From an uncultured Pelagibacteraceae bacterium (GTDB lineage: Bacteria > Pseudomonadota > Alphaproteobacteria > Pelagibacterales > Pelagibacteraceae), in contig CACHZG010000003.1 of NCBI GenBank assembly GCA_902584365.1, forward strand, positions 23,453 to 87,452: 64,000 bases of DNA, given 5' to 3'. Below, piece by piece: positions 48,071-57,318 of this stretch. The notes under the pieces are model-generated. The model was not told the DNA's origin, searched no databases, and was given only the letters and a program-made list of their open reading frames with translations. Every line of letters starts with the position of its first letter. Within the stretch, counting starts at the first letter, position 1. Position numbers and translations under genes: made by a program.

Positions 48071-48883
48071 TTAAGACTTTATTTTATAACCTATTTTAAA
48101 CAAATAATAAGCAAGTAACCAGCTTAGAAAACTTATAATTGATAAATATAATATACCAAACATAATAGAACCATCAGACTGACCAATGAATGCAAACCTG
48201 AAACCATCTATCATGTAAAAAAATGGATTGGCCAAACTTATTTTTTGTAAAAAATCTGGTAATCTTTCTATAGTATAAAATGTTCCAGATAAAAAAGAGA
48301 GAGGAATTATAACAAAATTAGTAACGGTGGCCATATGATCAAATTTTTCTGCCCATAGGCCAGCTATTATCCCGATATTTCCTAATATAAATGAAGCCAG
48401 AAAAGTGAAAATAATTAACATTAGATAGTTCTGAATTTCAAAATCAATTATTAAATAAAAAACAAAAATTGATATCACTGCAATCATCACACTTCTAGTA
48501 ACAGCAGCTAGCGATATAGCCAAAGTTACCTCGATAGCAGACAAAGGTGCATACAAAATATCAACTATATTTCCCTGTATTTTGCTTATCATAAAAGAGG
48601 AAGATGAGTGTGAGAAAGATTGTTGGATCACTTGCATTGCAATTAAGCCAGGGGCTAAAAATGTTATAAATGGAACTCCCAACACATCCTCTCTTGTGGA
48701 TCCAAGAGCTAAAGATAAAACCATTAAAAAAAGAAGTGAAGATACAAGTGGTGAAAAAATTGTTTGAATCCAAACTATTAAAAATCTTAATACCTCTTTT
48801 TTATATAAAGTATAAGTTCCAATCCAGTTAATGTAACCAAATCTTCTAGTACCAATTTTATATTTCGTATTAATTTCAACCAT
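48071..48883 (-). CDS. ABC-2 type transporter permease
   Basis: A 270-residue membrane protein with six predicted helices and the ABC-2 signature LSGTFYTIERLPDFLQKISLANP (split: LSGTFYTIERLP, FLQKISLANPFFYMIDGFR). It resembles permeases of the YadH/NodJ type, used for export of lipids or polysaccharides or in unknown roles. No partner ATPase gene is visible in this window, which is unusual because the two are often adjacent. It lies two bases upstream of argD. Confidence 0.88.
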   Translation of the reverse strand: MVEINTKYKIGTRRFGYINWIGTYTLYKKEVLRFLIVWIQTIFSPLVSSLLFLMVLSLALGSTREDVLGVPFITFLAPGLIAMQVIQQSFSHSSSSFMISKIQGNIVDILYAPLSAIEVTLAISLAAVTRSVMIAVISIFVFYLIIDFEIQNYLMLIIFTFLASFILGNIGIIAGLWAEKFDHMATVTNFVIIPLSFLSGTFYTIERLPDFLQKISLANPFFYMIDGFRFAFIGQSDGSIMFGILYLSIISFLSWLLAYYLFKIGYKIKS

Positions 48884-48959
48884 CGATAGACTTATAAACC
48901 CTAATTTAAAAAAAACTGTGCAAAACTTAAGTTACCCTCAGAACAACAATTTTTTATGT

Positions 48960-48989
48960 TTGAATGATGTATGCAAAATACTACATAAT
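48960..48989 (+). promoter_or_regulatory. Predicted gcrA promoter
   Basis: TTGAAT (48960-48965) and CATAAT (48984-48989) with 18-base spacing, 49 bases before the gcrA ATG. Two direct copies of ACTAAATATA follow at 48999-49008 and 49010-49019. No GANTC methylation site is seen in this 154-base gap. Confidence 0.4.
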
Positions 48990-49037
48990 GATAATAACAC
49001 TAAATATAAACTAAATATAGTGTAAGTTGTAACATAT

Positions 49038-49538
49038 ATGAGTTGGGACGCTGAAAAGGTTGAAAAATTAAAAGAGCTATGGGGTAAAGGGTTTACTGCA
49101 AGCCAGATAGCCGAGAAACTTGGAGGAACTACTCGTAACGCAGTCATCGGTAAAGCTCACAGATTAAATCTTGAAGCTAGAGCCCCCTCAAAAAAATCAT
49201 CATCAAATCAAAACAACAACTACAAATCCTCAAAAAAACCTATGCAACATATGACTAGGAAGCAGAAATTCCAGTCCATATTACTTGATAAAAATTTTGA
49301 GCCAGAGAACCCAAAATCTTTAGAAGAATTAACTGAAACTACTTGTAAGTGGCCAATAGGTCATCCGGATGAGGATAATTTTTATTTTTGCGGTAGAAAA
49401 CCAGAACAAGATTTCCCTTATTGTAAATTACATGTTTTGTATGCATTTCAACCTAAAGGACAAAAAGAGGATGTTTTGGATAAAGAGGATAGCATAACAG
49501 AATTTATCGAGAAAAAAGTTAAAGCCTCGTCTGGTTAA
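49038..49538 (+). CDS. gcrA: Cell-cycle regulator GcrA
   Basis: Alphaproteobacterial transcription factor that works with sigma-70 and, in Caulobacter, with CcrM-methylated GANTC sites. The 166-residue protein has the diagnostic N-terminal helix-turn-helix SWDAEKVEKLKELWGKGFTA with QIAEKLGG and RNAVIGKAHRLNLEARAPS. A linker follows, then the C-terminal CKWPIGHPDEDNFYFCGRK domain that contacts sigma-70. It is full length. A 33-base gap separates it from the following small gene. Confidence 0.95.
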   Translation: MSWDAEKVEKLKELWGKGFTASQIAEKLGGTTRNAVIGKAHRLNLEARAPSKKSSSNQNNNYKSSKKPMQHMTRKQKFQSILLDKNFEPENPKSLEELTETTCKWPIGHPDEDNFYFCGRKPEQDFPYCKLHVLYAFQPKGQKEDVLDKEDSITEFIEKKVKASSG

Positions 49539-49571
49539 CAAAACTTTAACATTACAATCATATAATTGATT

Positions 49572-49799
49572 ATGAAGTTTATTAAAAAATACCTTAAATG
49601 GTTAAGTACTTTTTTAGTTCTTACAGGTATTTTATTAACAAATTTGAATATGTATCCAGTAAATATAATGTTTCATGGAGCGGGAGTTGTTGGTTGGACT
49701 ATTGCAGGTTTTATTTCTAAGGATAAAGCAATATTAACCAATTTTGGGTTACAGATTCCATTATTTATTATTGGTTTTTATCAAATTTTGGTTCCGTAA
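49572..49799 (+). CDS. Small hypothetical membrane protein
   Basis: A 75-residue protein with two to three hydrophobic segments (WLSTFLVLTGILLT, FHGAGVVGWTIAGFI, NFGLQIPLFIIGFYQ). The start is ATG at 49572; an upstream TTG adds two residues. I do not recognise a named function; similar small proteins occur in marine alphaproteobacteria. It sits between gcrA and arsC on the same strand with 26-33 base gaps. Confidence 0.7.
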   Translation: MKFIKKYLKWLSTFLVLTGILLTNLNMYPVNIMFHGAGVVGWTIAGFISKDKAILTNFGLQIPLFIIGFYQILVP

Positions 49800-49825
49800 G
49801 TTCGGGACACTTCAATACATTTTTT

Positions 49826-50269
49826 ATGAGGAAAATAAAAACAATATTATTTGTTTGTACTGGAAACTCTGCGAGAAGCATAATAGCGGAAAGTATTGTA
49901 AACAATAATTTCCGAAATCAATTCATCGCATTTAGCGCTGGAAGTAATCCTTCAGGGAAAATCAATCCCTACATTAAAGAGTATCTTGAAGGAAAAAAAT
50001 TTAATTTAGCCACGTATTATTCGAAAAATTTTGATGAATTTTTAAAAAATGATATTGATATTGATTACGTGATTACAGTTTGTAATAACGCTAATAAAGA
50101 AGTTTGTCCTGTATGGCCCAAAAAAAAGACCATTACGCACTGGGACATCGCGGACCCTGTTGAAAAAATTAAAAAAACTAAAAATAAAGATAAAATAAAT
50201 TTAATAGCTGAAGAAACTTATAATATAATTAATGAAAAAATTAAACATTGGGTAAAAAATGAAAAGTAA
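49826..50269 (+). CDS. arsC: Arsenate reductase ArsC (LMW phosphatase fold)
   Basis: Reduces arsenate to arsenite by a cysteine relay. The 147-residue protein has the CX5R active loop ILFVCTGNSARSIIAES, the catalytic Asp in HWDIADPVEK, and two further cysteines in VITVCNNANKEVCPVWP, placed as in thioredoxin-coupled ArsC. These relay cysteines distinguish it from plain low-molecular-weight tyrosine phosphatases. It overlaps the next gene, an aquaporin, by 11 bases, so the two are coupled. Confidence 0.87.
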   Translation: MRKIKTILFVCTGNSARSIIAESIVNNNFRNQFIAFSAGSNPSGKINPYIKEYLEGKKFNLATYYSKNFDEFLKNDIDIDYVITVCNNANKEVCPVWPKKKTITHWDIADPVEKIKKTKNKDKINLIAEETYNIINEKIKHWVKNEK

Positions 50270-50906
50270 AAAGATATTTATTGGTGAATTTATAGGAAGT
50301 TGTTTTTTAGTCATGATTATTGTTGGTTCAGGTATTATGGCTCAAAATCTAACTGATGATATCGCTGTAATGTTAATAGCGAATACTTTAGCTACAGGTG
50401 CAGGATTATTTGTTCTGATTACTTCAATCGGTGATATCTCCGGCGCACATTTCAATCCTGTCGTTACTTTAGCAATGTATTTTACCAACAAGATTAAAAA
50501 AAATTTAATTATCACTTATATCTCTGCTCAAATTTTAGGTTGCATGTTAGGGGTAATGTTAGCAAATTTTATGTTTGATCTTCCTTTGTTGCAGATTTCA
50601 CAGAAGATTAGACCTGGAATAAATATTTTTACAGCTGAGATCATTGCAACTTTTGGATTAATTTTTGTGATATTTGGATCTTTAAAGAGCGGCAAACTTG
50701 CGGTCGCTTCATCAGTAGCTACTTTTATAACAGCAGGGTATTGGTTTACCTCTTCAACTTCTTTTGCAAATCCAGCGGTAGCAATCGCAAGAACTTTTAC
50801 AGACACATTTACTGGAATTAATTACTTAAATACTCCTAGCTATATCATTGCTGAGATGCTTGGTGGAATATTGGCTGTCTATTTAATCAGAAAAATTATT
50901 TTGTAA
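50259..50906 (+). CDS. aqpS: Aquaporin/aquaglyceroporin, AqpS-like
   Basis: A 215-residue MIP channel with six helices and two half-helices: GAHFNPVVTLAMYF, where the first NPA reads NPV, and FANPAVAIARTFTD (intact NPA, then Arg of the selectivity filter). Coupled to arsC it matches the Sinorhizobium scheme in which an aquaglyceroporin releases arsenite down its gradient. A general glycerol or water role cannot be excluded. No arsR gene is seen nearby. A terminator-like hairpin follows. Confidence 0.82.
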   Translation: MKSKKIFIGEFIGSCFLVMIIVGSGIMAQNLTDDIAVMLIANTLATGAGLFVLITSIGDISGAHFNPVVTLAMYFTNKIKKNLIITYISAQILGCMLGVMLANFMFDLPLLQISQKIRPGINIFTAEIIATFGLIFVIFGSLKSGKLAVASSVATFITAGYWFTSSTSFANPAVAIARTFTDTFTGINYLNTPSYIIAEMLGGILAVYLIRKIIL

Positions 50907-50916
50907 TTGGAGGGCA

Positions 50917-50943
50917 GCCCAAGGAAATATTGATACCTTGGGC
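50917..50943 (+). terminator. Hairpin after the aquaporin gene, probable terminator
   Basis: GCCCAAGG (50917-50924) pairs perfectly with CCTTGGGC (50936-50943) across an 11-base loop, 11 bases after the stop. It is followed by an AT-rich but not T-pure run. It would end the gcrA-arsC-aqpS transcript. The rest of the 136-base gap to ppx holds a second small palindrome ACTGAT-A-ATCAGT. Confidence 0.6.
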
Positions 50944-51042
50944 TAATTAATTAATTAATAACACAGTTGGGAGACTGATAATCAGTTAATAATATATAAA
51001 TGCTTAAAAAATATTTAAATTAAGTTAAAGATTTATTAATTT

Positions 51043-52548
51043 TCAAGAATAAATGATATTGGAGTCGACATTCATCTCTCTTGCCAGGTTTTTAAGTCTT
51101 TTAGTTACTTGTTTTGAGACAATATCGCTATGATTGCTAGGTATTTTCAAAAAAATAGTCTTATTTCTTTTATAAATTTTAAATTCATCTAACAACAAAG
51201 AAGACATGCTAGTGAGTGACTCTGCTAATCTTAAAGCAGATCCCACTTGCTTTGAGGATAAAATTTCGTTGTTATTTAATAAGGATAAAAACTGATAATT
51301 CGGATTATATTTTAAGCCACAATGTCTCCAAAAACTTGCTGATGCAACTTTTACTCTATCTCTATGTTCTAGTTTTAGTAATGGAGTATTTAACACTTCC
51401 ATAAAAACTAATTCTGCTTTTTGAAAAGCTCCTAGGCCCCAATCCATTTTACTTAAGATGCAAGCCAAGGTTAGTAATCTTCGATTAAAATATTCGTTGT
51501 CTTCAAATAATGGTGAAATAAAATTAAAATATTTCTCAAAACTCTTTCCATAGTCCCCTTTTTTAAAAGATATACCATCAGTTTTTAATTTGAAAATTTC
51601 ATCCTCGCTCATTCCTTGGTTTATAATTGTATCCATATGCCCCTCTCTCAGTCCACTGATTGAGCAAATAACTTTTGAGGGGCTTGCTGCTTCAATTATT
51701 TCGTTAAGTATTATAGAGCTAAAAGGTAAATAGGGAGTTCTAGATTTAGTAATATATTCCATTGATTTCAAAGATGATTTATTAAATTTTGAAATTCTGT
51801 TTAAGTATTTAACTGCTACATCTTTTGAGAGTTTATATTGATGCAAAATATGTAATGGGTGTTTTTCTTTAAAGAGATGATATTTAAATAATGATCTCCA
51901 AGTCCCTCCTACCAAATAAATATTTTTAAATTTCTTTTTAGAAAGCCATTTTTCATCTCTTAAAAGTTTTCTAACATATTTTCCCAAATTTCTTTTTTTT
52001 ATAATAGGATTATTTTCAAGTCTTAATACTCCAAGAGGTAAAGAGGTTGTTTCAAAAATTTGATTTTTAGAAACTCTGGCAAGTTCTAAACTTCCACCTC
52101 CTAAATCTGCAACTAATCCATCTACTTCATCAAATCCTACCATTACACCATTTGCTGATGTTCTTGCTTCTTCCTCGCCAGATAATACTAGTGGTTTTTT
52201 ATTAAATATTTTTTTAATTTCTCTTAAAAATTCACTTGCATCAGTGGCCTCTCTAAAAGCTGCTGTTGCAATAATTTCTAAATCTTGAACGTCTGAAATA
52301 TCTAAAATTTCTTTAAATCTATTTAGAACTTTTAAAGAACCTTTAATTCCATTGGGATTTAGTTTTTTAGATTTATCTAAATTTTTTCCAAGTTTGCAAA
52401 CTGCTTTTTCATTAAAGACTGGTATTGGAGAAATTTTAAAATTATCGTATATGAGCATTCTTACTGAATTTGATCCAAGATCTATTATGGCTTGCTTAGA
52501 CTTTTTATTAGACTGAAATTTAAAAAGATTTTTTAATTCTGGTTTCAT
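51043..52548 (-). CDS. ppx: Exopolyphosphatase / Ppx-GppA phosphatase
   Basis: Releases phosphate from polyphosphate ends (or acts on pppGpp). The 501-residue protein has the actin-like ATPase phosphate motifs IIDLGSNSVRMLIYD and VADLGGGSLELARV. ATAAFREATDASEFL and LSGEEEARTSANGV are further family blocks. The C-terminal half is an HD-like helical domain. It shares four bases with ppk1, so synthesis and degradation of polyphosphate are co-expressed. Confidence 0.93.
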   Translation of the reverse strand: MKPELKNLFKFQSNKKSKQAIIDLGSNSVRMLIYDNFKISPIPVFNEKAVCKLGKNLDKSKKLNPNGIKGSLKVLNRFKEILDISDVQDLEIIATAAFREATDASEFLREIKKIFNKKPLVLSGEEEARTSANGVMVGFDEVDGLVADLGGGSLELARVSKNQIFETTSLPLGVLRLENNPIIKKRNLGKYVRKLLRDEKWLSKKKFKNIYLVGGTWRSLFKYHLFKEKHPLHILHQYKLSKDVAVKYLNRISKFNKSSLKSMEYITKSRTPYLPFSSIILNEIIEAASPSKVICSISGLREGHMDTIINQGMSEDEIFKLKTDGISFKKGDYGKSFEKYFNFISPLFEDNEYFNRRLLTLACILSKMDWGLGAFQKAELVFMEVLNTPLLKLEHRDRVKVASASFWRHCGLKYNPNYQFLSLLNNNEILSSKQVGSALRLAESLTSMSSLLLDEFKIYKRNKTIFLKIPSNHSDIVSKQVTKRLKNLAREMNVDSNIIYS

Positions 52549-54671
52549 TTTACTAATCTCAAATTTTGAGGTTTAGCTCTTAAAATTGACTTACCGCGAC
52601 CTGATAAACTTGGATTCTTCATGAAATAGGAATGTGCGGAAAAGCCTTTTTCTTTTTCTTTATGATAGTTTCCTATGCTATCTAAATACCATGTTTCCGA
52701 TTTATCTTTAAAGTTGGCTAACATAATTTGATCTAAAATTTGCTCATGTACAGTATTGTTTTCTATCGGAATTATAATTTCAATTCTTCTATCTAAATTT
52801 CTAGGCATTAAATCTGCAGATGAAATATATACCTGATTCTCTCGAGAGGGCATAGAACTACCATTTGCAAAACAATAAATTCTTGAGTGTTCTAAAAATC
52901 TGCCAATAAGGCTTTTTACTTTTATATTTTCAGATTGACCTTTAATTCCAGGTCTTAAGCAACATACTCCTCTTACCGATAAATTTATTTTTACTCCTGC
53001 GTTTGAAGCTTCGTAAAATTTCTTAATAATTCCAGGGTCTACAAGAGAATTCATTTTTGCCCATATTTCTGCAGGTTTTCCTTTATTTGCATTTACTATT
53101 TCATTTTCAATTTTTTCTTCAAAAAAATTCCTACTATTTAATGGAGACATAAAAATTTTATTCAATTTTTTTGGTTTTGCATAACCAGTTACATAATTAA
53201 AAAATTTTTCGACATCTTTGGCCAAGTCTTGATTAGAGCTAAACAGTGATAAGTCAGTATAAATTTTTGCGTTAATAGGATGATAGTTTCCTGTACCTAA
53301 GTGAACATAGCTTCGCGTTTTAGCTCCTTCTTTTCTTAAAACTAAACTTGCCTTTGCATGCGTTTTGTATTTTGCGAATCCGTAAACAATTTGAACGCCA
53401 GCTTTCTCTAGTTTCCTAGATAATTCAATATTAGCTTCCTCATCAAATCGAGCTTTTATTTCTATTACGGCTGTAACAACTTTTCCGTTTTCTGCTGCTC
53501 TACTTAGTGCTTTTACGATAGGAGAGTCAGGTGTGGTTCGATACAAAGTTTGTTTGATACCGATAACTTTGGGATCTTTTGCTGCAGCTTCTAAAAATTG
53601 AATTACTACATCAAAAGTTTCAAAAGGGTGGTGTACAACAAAATCTTTACTTCTTATAGCTGAAAAAAATTTATCATCAAATTCCTTCAATCTTTCAACT
53701 TCTCTAGGATTAAACTTTTTAAATCTCAGCTTTGGATCTTTCTTTTTACAAATTTCATCTATATCTTGTATTCCAACTAATCCTTCAACCTCATAAATAT
53801 GATCTTCATCCATTTTAAATTTTTTTGAAATAAAATTTAAAAGTTTTTTGTTTGAATTAGTGAGTACTTCGAGTTTAACTACGTTTCCCCTTCTTCTTTT
53901 CTTAATTGCTTTTTCAAAATATCTCACAAGATCAGCAGCTTCATCATCTATTTCAATTTCGCTGTCTCTAATTATTTTAAACTGCAAACTTGCCTCGATA
54001 TTATGGTCTGGAAATATTTCATTAGCAAATTTACAAATTACGTCATCAATTGTGACAAATTCATTTATTGTTTCAGAATTGTTTAGAGATACAAATTTTG
54101 GAAGTGCTCTTGGTATAACTATAATTGCATTTAGTTCTCTTTTTTTTTTTATTCTAGTCATTCTTAGTAAAATTGCTTGGCCTTTATTTGGTATAAAAGG
54201 AAAGGGATGTGATGGGTCAATGGCAGTAGGTGTTATTATAGGATAAATTGTTTCCTGAAAATATTCTCTTAGATACATAAGATCCTTCTTATTTAGTTCT
54301 GACATTTTTCGAATGAAAATTTTTTCTTTCGATAGCTCTTTTTTCAACTCTAAGAATGCTTCGTTTTGCTTCTTTAATAGATCTTTAGTTTTTAATACGA
54401 CCCTATTCAATTGATCCTCTGCAGTTAATCCATCTGCGCTTAATTCGTCAAAACCATCTTTAATTTGATTAAAAAGTCCAGCGACTCTTACCATAAAAAA
54501 TTCATCTAAATTTGTACCTGCGATTGATAAAAATTTTACTCTTTCAAATAGAGGATTTGTTTTATCTTTTGACTCTTCTAAAACACGATCATTAAACTGA
54601 AGCCAAGATAATTCTCTGTTTATGAGTTGATTGCTAATATTAGCGTTTTCTGAAAATGATGCTTTCGACAT
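52545..54671 (-). CDS. ppk1: Polyphosphate kinase 1
   Basis: Makes polyphosphate from ATP. The 708-residue protein begins with NRELSWLQFNDRVLEES, the Ppk1 N-terminal signature. The autophosphorylated histidine is in KTHAKASLVLRKEG, and HLGTGNYHPINAKIYTDLS and SADLMPRNLDRRIEII are present. All four domains are visible. It is divergent from sixA with 22 bases between starts. An 11-A run encodes RIKKKREL within it. Confidence 0.97.
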   Translation of the reverse strand: MSKASFSENANISNQLINRELSWLQFNDRVLEESKDKTNPLFERVKFLSIAGTNLDEFFMVRVAGLFNQIKDGFDELSADGLTAEDQLNRVVLKTKDLLKKQNEAFLELKKELSKEKIFIRKMSELNKKDLMYLREYFQETIYPIITPTAIDPSHPFPFIPNKGQAILLRMTRIKKKRELNAIIVIPRALPKFVSLNNSETINEFVTIDDVICKFANEIFPDHNIEASLQFKIIRDSEIEIDDEAADLVRYFEKAIKKRRRGNVVKLEVLTNSNKKLLNFISKKFKMDEDHIYEVEGLVGIQDIDEICKKKDPKLRFKKFNPREVERLKEFDDKFFSAIRSKDFVVHHPFETFDVVIQFLEAAAKDPKVIGIKQTLYRTTPDSPIVKALSRAAENGKVVTAVIEIKARFDEEANIELSRKLEKAGVQIVYGFAKYKTHAKASLVLRKEGAKTRSYVHLGTGNYHPINAKIYTDLSLFSSNQDLAKDVEKFFNYVTGYAKPKKLNKIFMSPLNSRNFFEEKIENEIVNANKGKPAEIWAKMNSLVDPGIIKKFYEASNAGVKINLSVRGVCCLRPGIKGQSENIKVKSLIGRFLEHSRIYCFANGSSMPSRENQVYISSADLMPRNLDRRIEIIIPIENNTVHEQILDQIMLANFKDKSETWYLDSIGNYHKEKEKGFSAHSYFMKNPSLSGRGKSILRAKPQNLRLVK

Positions 54672-54693
54672 ATTTAAATGTTAAATTAAAAAT

Positions 54694-55218
54694 ATGTTTA
54701 AATTATATGCGATGAGACATGCTAAATCTAGTTGGGATTTTCCAGATTTAGATGATCATGACAGGCCATTGAATAAAAGAGGGGTAAATTCAGCAAAATT
54801 AATTTGTGAATTTTTTATTAAAAAGAAATTAAAATTTGATTTAGTCTATTGCTCATCCTCTAAAAGGACAATACAAACATTAAATATATTGTCAGAAAAA
54901 ATCAGTTTTAAGAAAATTATTAAAAAAAAAGCGCTTTATCATGCTAGTGAGGATGAAATTATTCATATCTTAAAACAAACAGTTGATAATTATAAAACTT
55001 TACTTTTAATCAATCATGAACCTTCAATTAGTGAACTCATAAATCGAATCTGTCTTAAAGAAAACTCTGAACAATTTGAAAATTTAAAAAGAAAATTTCC
55101 TACTGCAGCCGTTGCTGAAGTAAGTTTTAATTTCAATGATTGGGGAAAGTTATCAAAAGTTAAAGGAAAATTAATATCATTTATAAAGCCAAAAGATCTT
55201 CAAACATCTAAGGAATAG
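54694..55218 (+). CDS. sixA: Histidine phosphatase family protein, SixA-like
   Basis: A 174-residue phosphoglycerate-mutase-fold phosphatase. The RHG-type active site is MRHAKSSWDFPDLDDHDRPL, and the second histidine is in LLINHEPSIS. The short length and MRHAKSSW start fit SixA, which removes phosphate from phosphohistidine. Lying between ppk1 and phoB it may act in phosphate metabolism, but this is context only. Its 3' end overlaps convergent phoB by 19 bases. Confidence 0.85.
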   Translation: MFKLYAMRHAKSSWDFPDLDDHDRPLNKRGVNSAKLICEFFIKKKLKFDLVYCSSSKRTIQTLNILSEKISFKKIIKKKALYHASEDEIIHILKQTVDNYKTLLLINHEPSISELINRICLKENSEQFENLKRKFPTAAVAEVSFNFNDWGKLSKVKGKLISFIKPKDLQTSKE

Positions 55219-55883
55219 CCAGCAGATCTTACTGTTCTGATAAGATCTTTCTTGCCATCAATATTTATTGCTTTTCTTAGTCTTCTTATATGAACATCTA
55301 TAGTTCTAGACTCAACATAAATATCATCTCCCCATACAGAATTTAGAAGTTGCTCACGCGAATATACTCTTTTTGGATTCTTTATTAAAAAATCAATTAG
55401 TTTAAATTCGGTTGGGCCGACTATAACTTGTTTATCTGCTCTATAAACTCTTCGTTGAACTCTATCTACTTTAAGATCCTCAAATACTACAACATCAGCG
55501 GCAACACTTGGTTTAGATCTCTTTAATAAAGCGTTAACTCTTGCAATAAGTTCTTTTTGGCTGAATGGCTTAGTTACGTAGTCATCTGCTCCTGTTTCAA
55601 ATCCTTTCAGCTTGTCTTCTTCTTCACCTTTGGCTGTTAACATAATGATTGGGATATTTTTGTGAAGATTGCTTCTTTTCAAATTTTTACAGACTTCAAC
55701 ACCTGAAATATCCGGCAACATCCAATCTAATAAAATTAAATCAGGATTTTTTTCCTTTATATTTCTAATAGCGTCTTCTCCATTGACTGCATAATCAACT
55801 TTGTGACCCTCTTTTTCTAAATTGTATTTAAGCAAAGTTACGATGGGCATTTCATCTTCGACAATGAATAAATTTGCCCTCAT
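55200..55883 (-). CDS. phoB: Phosphate response regulator PhoB
   Basis: OmpR/PhoB-family transcription factor. The 227-residue protein has a receiver domain with the phosphoacceptor Asp in LILLDWMLPDISG and the conserved Lys in DDYVTKPFS. A winged-helix DNA-binding domain ends in RTIDVHIRRLRKAI and RTVRSAGYSL. Position at the end of the pst operon and the PhoR kinase upstream make PhoB the clear call. It shares one base with phoU. Confidence 0.95.
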   Translation of the reverse strand: MRANLFIVEDEMPIVTLLKYNLEKEGHKVDYAVNGEDAIRNIKEKNPDLILLDWMLPDISGVEVCKNLKRSNLHKNIPIIMLTAKGEEEDKLKGFETGADDYVTKPFSQKELIARVNALLKRSKPSVAADVVVFEDLKVDRVQRRVYRADKQVIVGPTEFKLIDFLIKNPKRVYSREQLLNSVWGDDIYVESRTIDVHIRRLRKAINIDGKKDLIRTVRSAGYSLDV

Positions 55884-56563
55884 TATCCTTTTGGTCGGTC
55901 TCCCTCTAAATAATCTCCTGTAACCAGAAAATAAACTTGCTCTGCAATATTGGTTGCATGATCTCCAATCCTCTCAATATTTTTAAGCATGAAAAGTAGT
56001 TGAGTTACTTTTTGTATATCGTTTTTATTTTTTTCTAAATGTTTTACTGCAGCTTCCATATTACTATTAGTCATTTGATCTATTTCTTCATCAGAATTCC
56101 AAACATTTTCTGCTGTATCTTTATCTCTATATAAATACGAGTTTAAAACTGCATTGACTTGTTTTGATGCTTTTAAACCAGCTATTTCGAAATTTTTAGT
56201 TATATCATTGGGTAAATCAGTTCCAATTTTAGTTAATCGTTTTGAGATATTTTTTGCTAAATCACCAATTCTCTCTAAGTCTGAAGAAACTTTTAAAGCA
56301 ACAACTGTTTCTCTTAAATCTATTGCCATAGGTTGCCTTAAGGCAATCAAATTTACAACTTGCTCTTCTATATTTATTTCATACTTATCAGTCAATTCGT
56401 CATCTTTGATAGATTTTTCTGCTAAGTTAATGTCTTTTTTAACTAAAGATTGAATAGTATTTTCAAGCTGTTTCTCAACTCCAGTTCCCATTTTCACTAT
56501 TGTATCTTTTAATAAATGAAGTTGCTCTTCGTAAGATTTTACAATGTGCGGTTTTTCACTCAT
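55883..56563 (-). CDS. phoU: Phosphate transport regulator PhoU
   Basis: A 226-residue all-helical protein of two PhoU repeats, with EEQVVNLIALRQPMAIDLR in the first and KNIERIGDHATNIAEQVYFL in the second, which carry the metal-binding ExxxD patterns. It restrains Pst and PhoR signalling when phosphate is plentiful. It overlaps phoB and pstB by one base each. Confidence 0.95.
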   Translation of the reverse strand: MSEKPHIVKSYEEQLHLLKDTIVKMGTGVEKQLENTIQSLVKKDINLAEKSIKDDELTDKYEINIEEQVVNLIALRQPMAIDLRETVVALKVSSDLERIGDLAKNISKRLTKIGTDLPNDITKNFEIAGLKASKQVNAVLNSYLYRDKDTAENVWNSDEEIDQMTNSNMEAAVKHLEKNKNDIQKVTQLLFMLKNIERIGDHATNIAEQVYFLVTGDYLEGDRPKG

Positions 56564-57318
56564 TAACCAAACCTTCCTGTAATATAATCCTGAGTTTGCT
56601 GGTTGTCAGGATTTTTAAATATTTTATCTGTTGGTCCAAATTCTATAAGTTTTCCCAAATGAAAGAAACCTGTTTTTTGAGATACCCTGGCTGCTTGTGA
56701 CATTGAGTGGGTAACTATTACAATTGTAACCTCTTTTTTAAGATCATCTATAAGTTCTTCGATTTGAGCTGTTGCTATTGGGTCAAGCGCTGAACATGGT
56801 TCGTCCATGAGAATCACTTCTGGACTTACAGATATAGCTCTAGCAATACATAGTCGTTGCTGTTGACCGCCTGATAAACCAGTTCCGATTTCATCAAGTC
56901 TATCTTTAACTTCGTTCCACAGGGCAGCTTTTTTCAGACTTGTTTCAACTATTTGATCCATTTCTTCTTTGCTCTGTGCAATACCGTGAATAGTAGGCCC
57001 ATAAGCTACATTTTCATAAATTGTTTTAGGGAACGGATTGGGTTTTTGAAAAACCATACCAACATTCTCCCTAAGTCTCACAACATCTAACTTTCTTGAG
57101 TTCAGTTCTAGGTTGTCCATTTTAATACTGCCTTCAACTCTACAAATTTCTATGACGTCGTTCATCCTGTTCAAGCATCTTAAGAAAGTAGACTTTCCAC
57201 ACCCAGATGGTCCAATTAGAGCTGTAACTTCTTTTTCTGCAATATCTATAGAGACATCAAATAATGCCTGTTTGGATCCGTAATATACATTTACATTTTC
57301 CGCTTTGATTTTACTCAT
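56563..57318 (-). CDS. pstB: Phosphate ABC transporter ATP-binding protein PstB
   Basis: ATPase of the high-affinity phosphate importer. The 251-residue protein has Walker [14 protein letters not shown]-loop [19 protein letters not shown] (the PNPFPKSI-type block is diagnostic of PstB), signature [14 protein letters not shown] and Walker [14 protein letters not shown]. It is located directly after pstA. Confidence 0.98.
   Translation of the reverse strand: MSKIKAENVNVYYGSKQALFDVSIDIAEKEVTALIGPSGCGKSTFLRCLNRMNDVIEICRVEGSIKMDNLELNSRKLDVVRLRENVGMVFQKPNPFPKTIYENVAYGPTIHGIAQSKEEMDQIVETSLKKAALWNEVKDRLDEIGTGLSGGQQQRLCIARAISVSPEVILMDEPCSALDPIATAQIEELIDDLKKEVTIVIVTHSMSQAARVSQKTGFFHLGKLIEFGPTDKIFKNPDNQQTQDYITGRFG

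Noticed and set aside
54130..54150. A11 run in ppk1 as a second slippage site
   Set aside because: Only loss of an A leads to a quick stop, the site is inside an essential domain, and a truncated Ppk1 has no known role. It is treated as composition noise and used as a control for the dnaX case.
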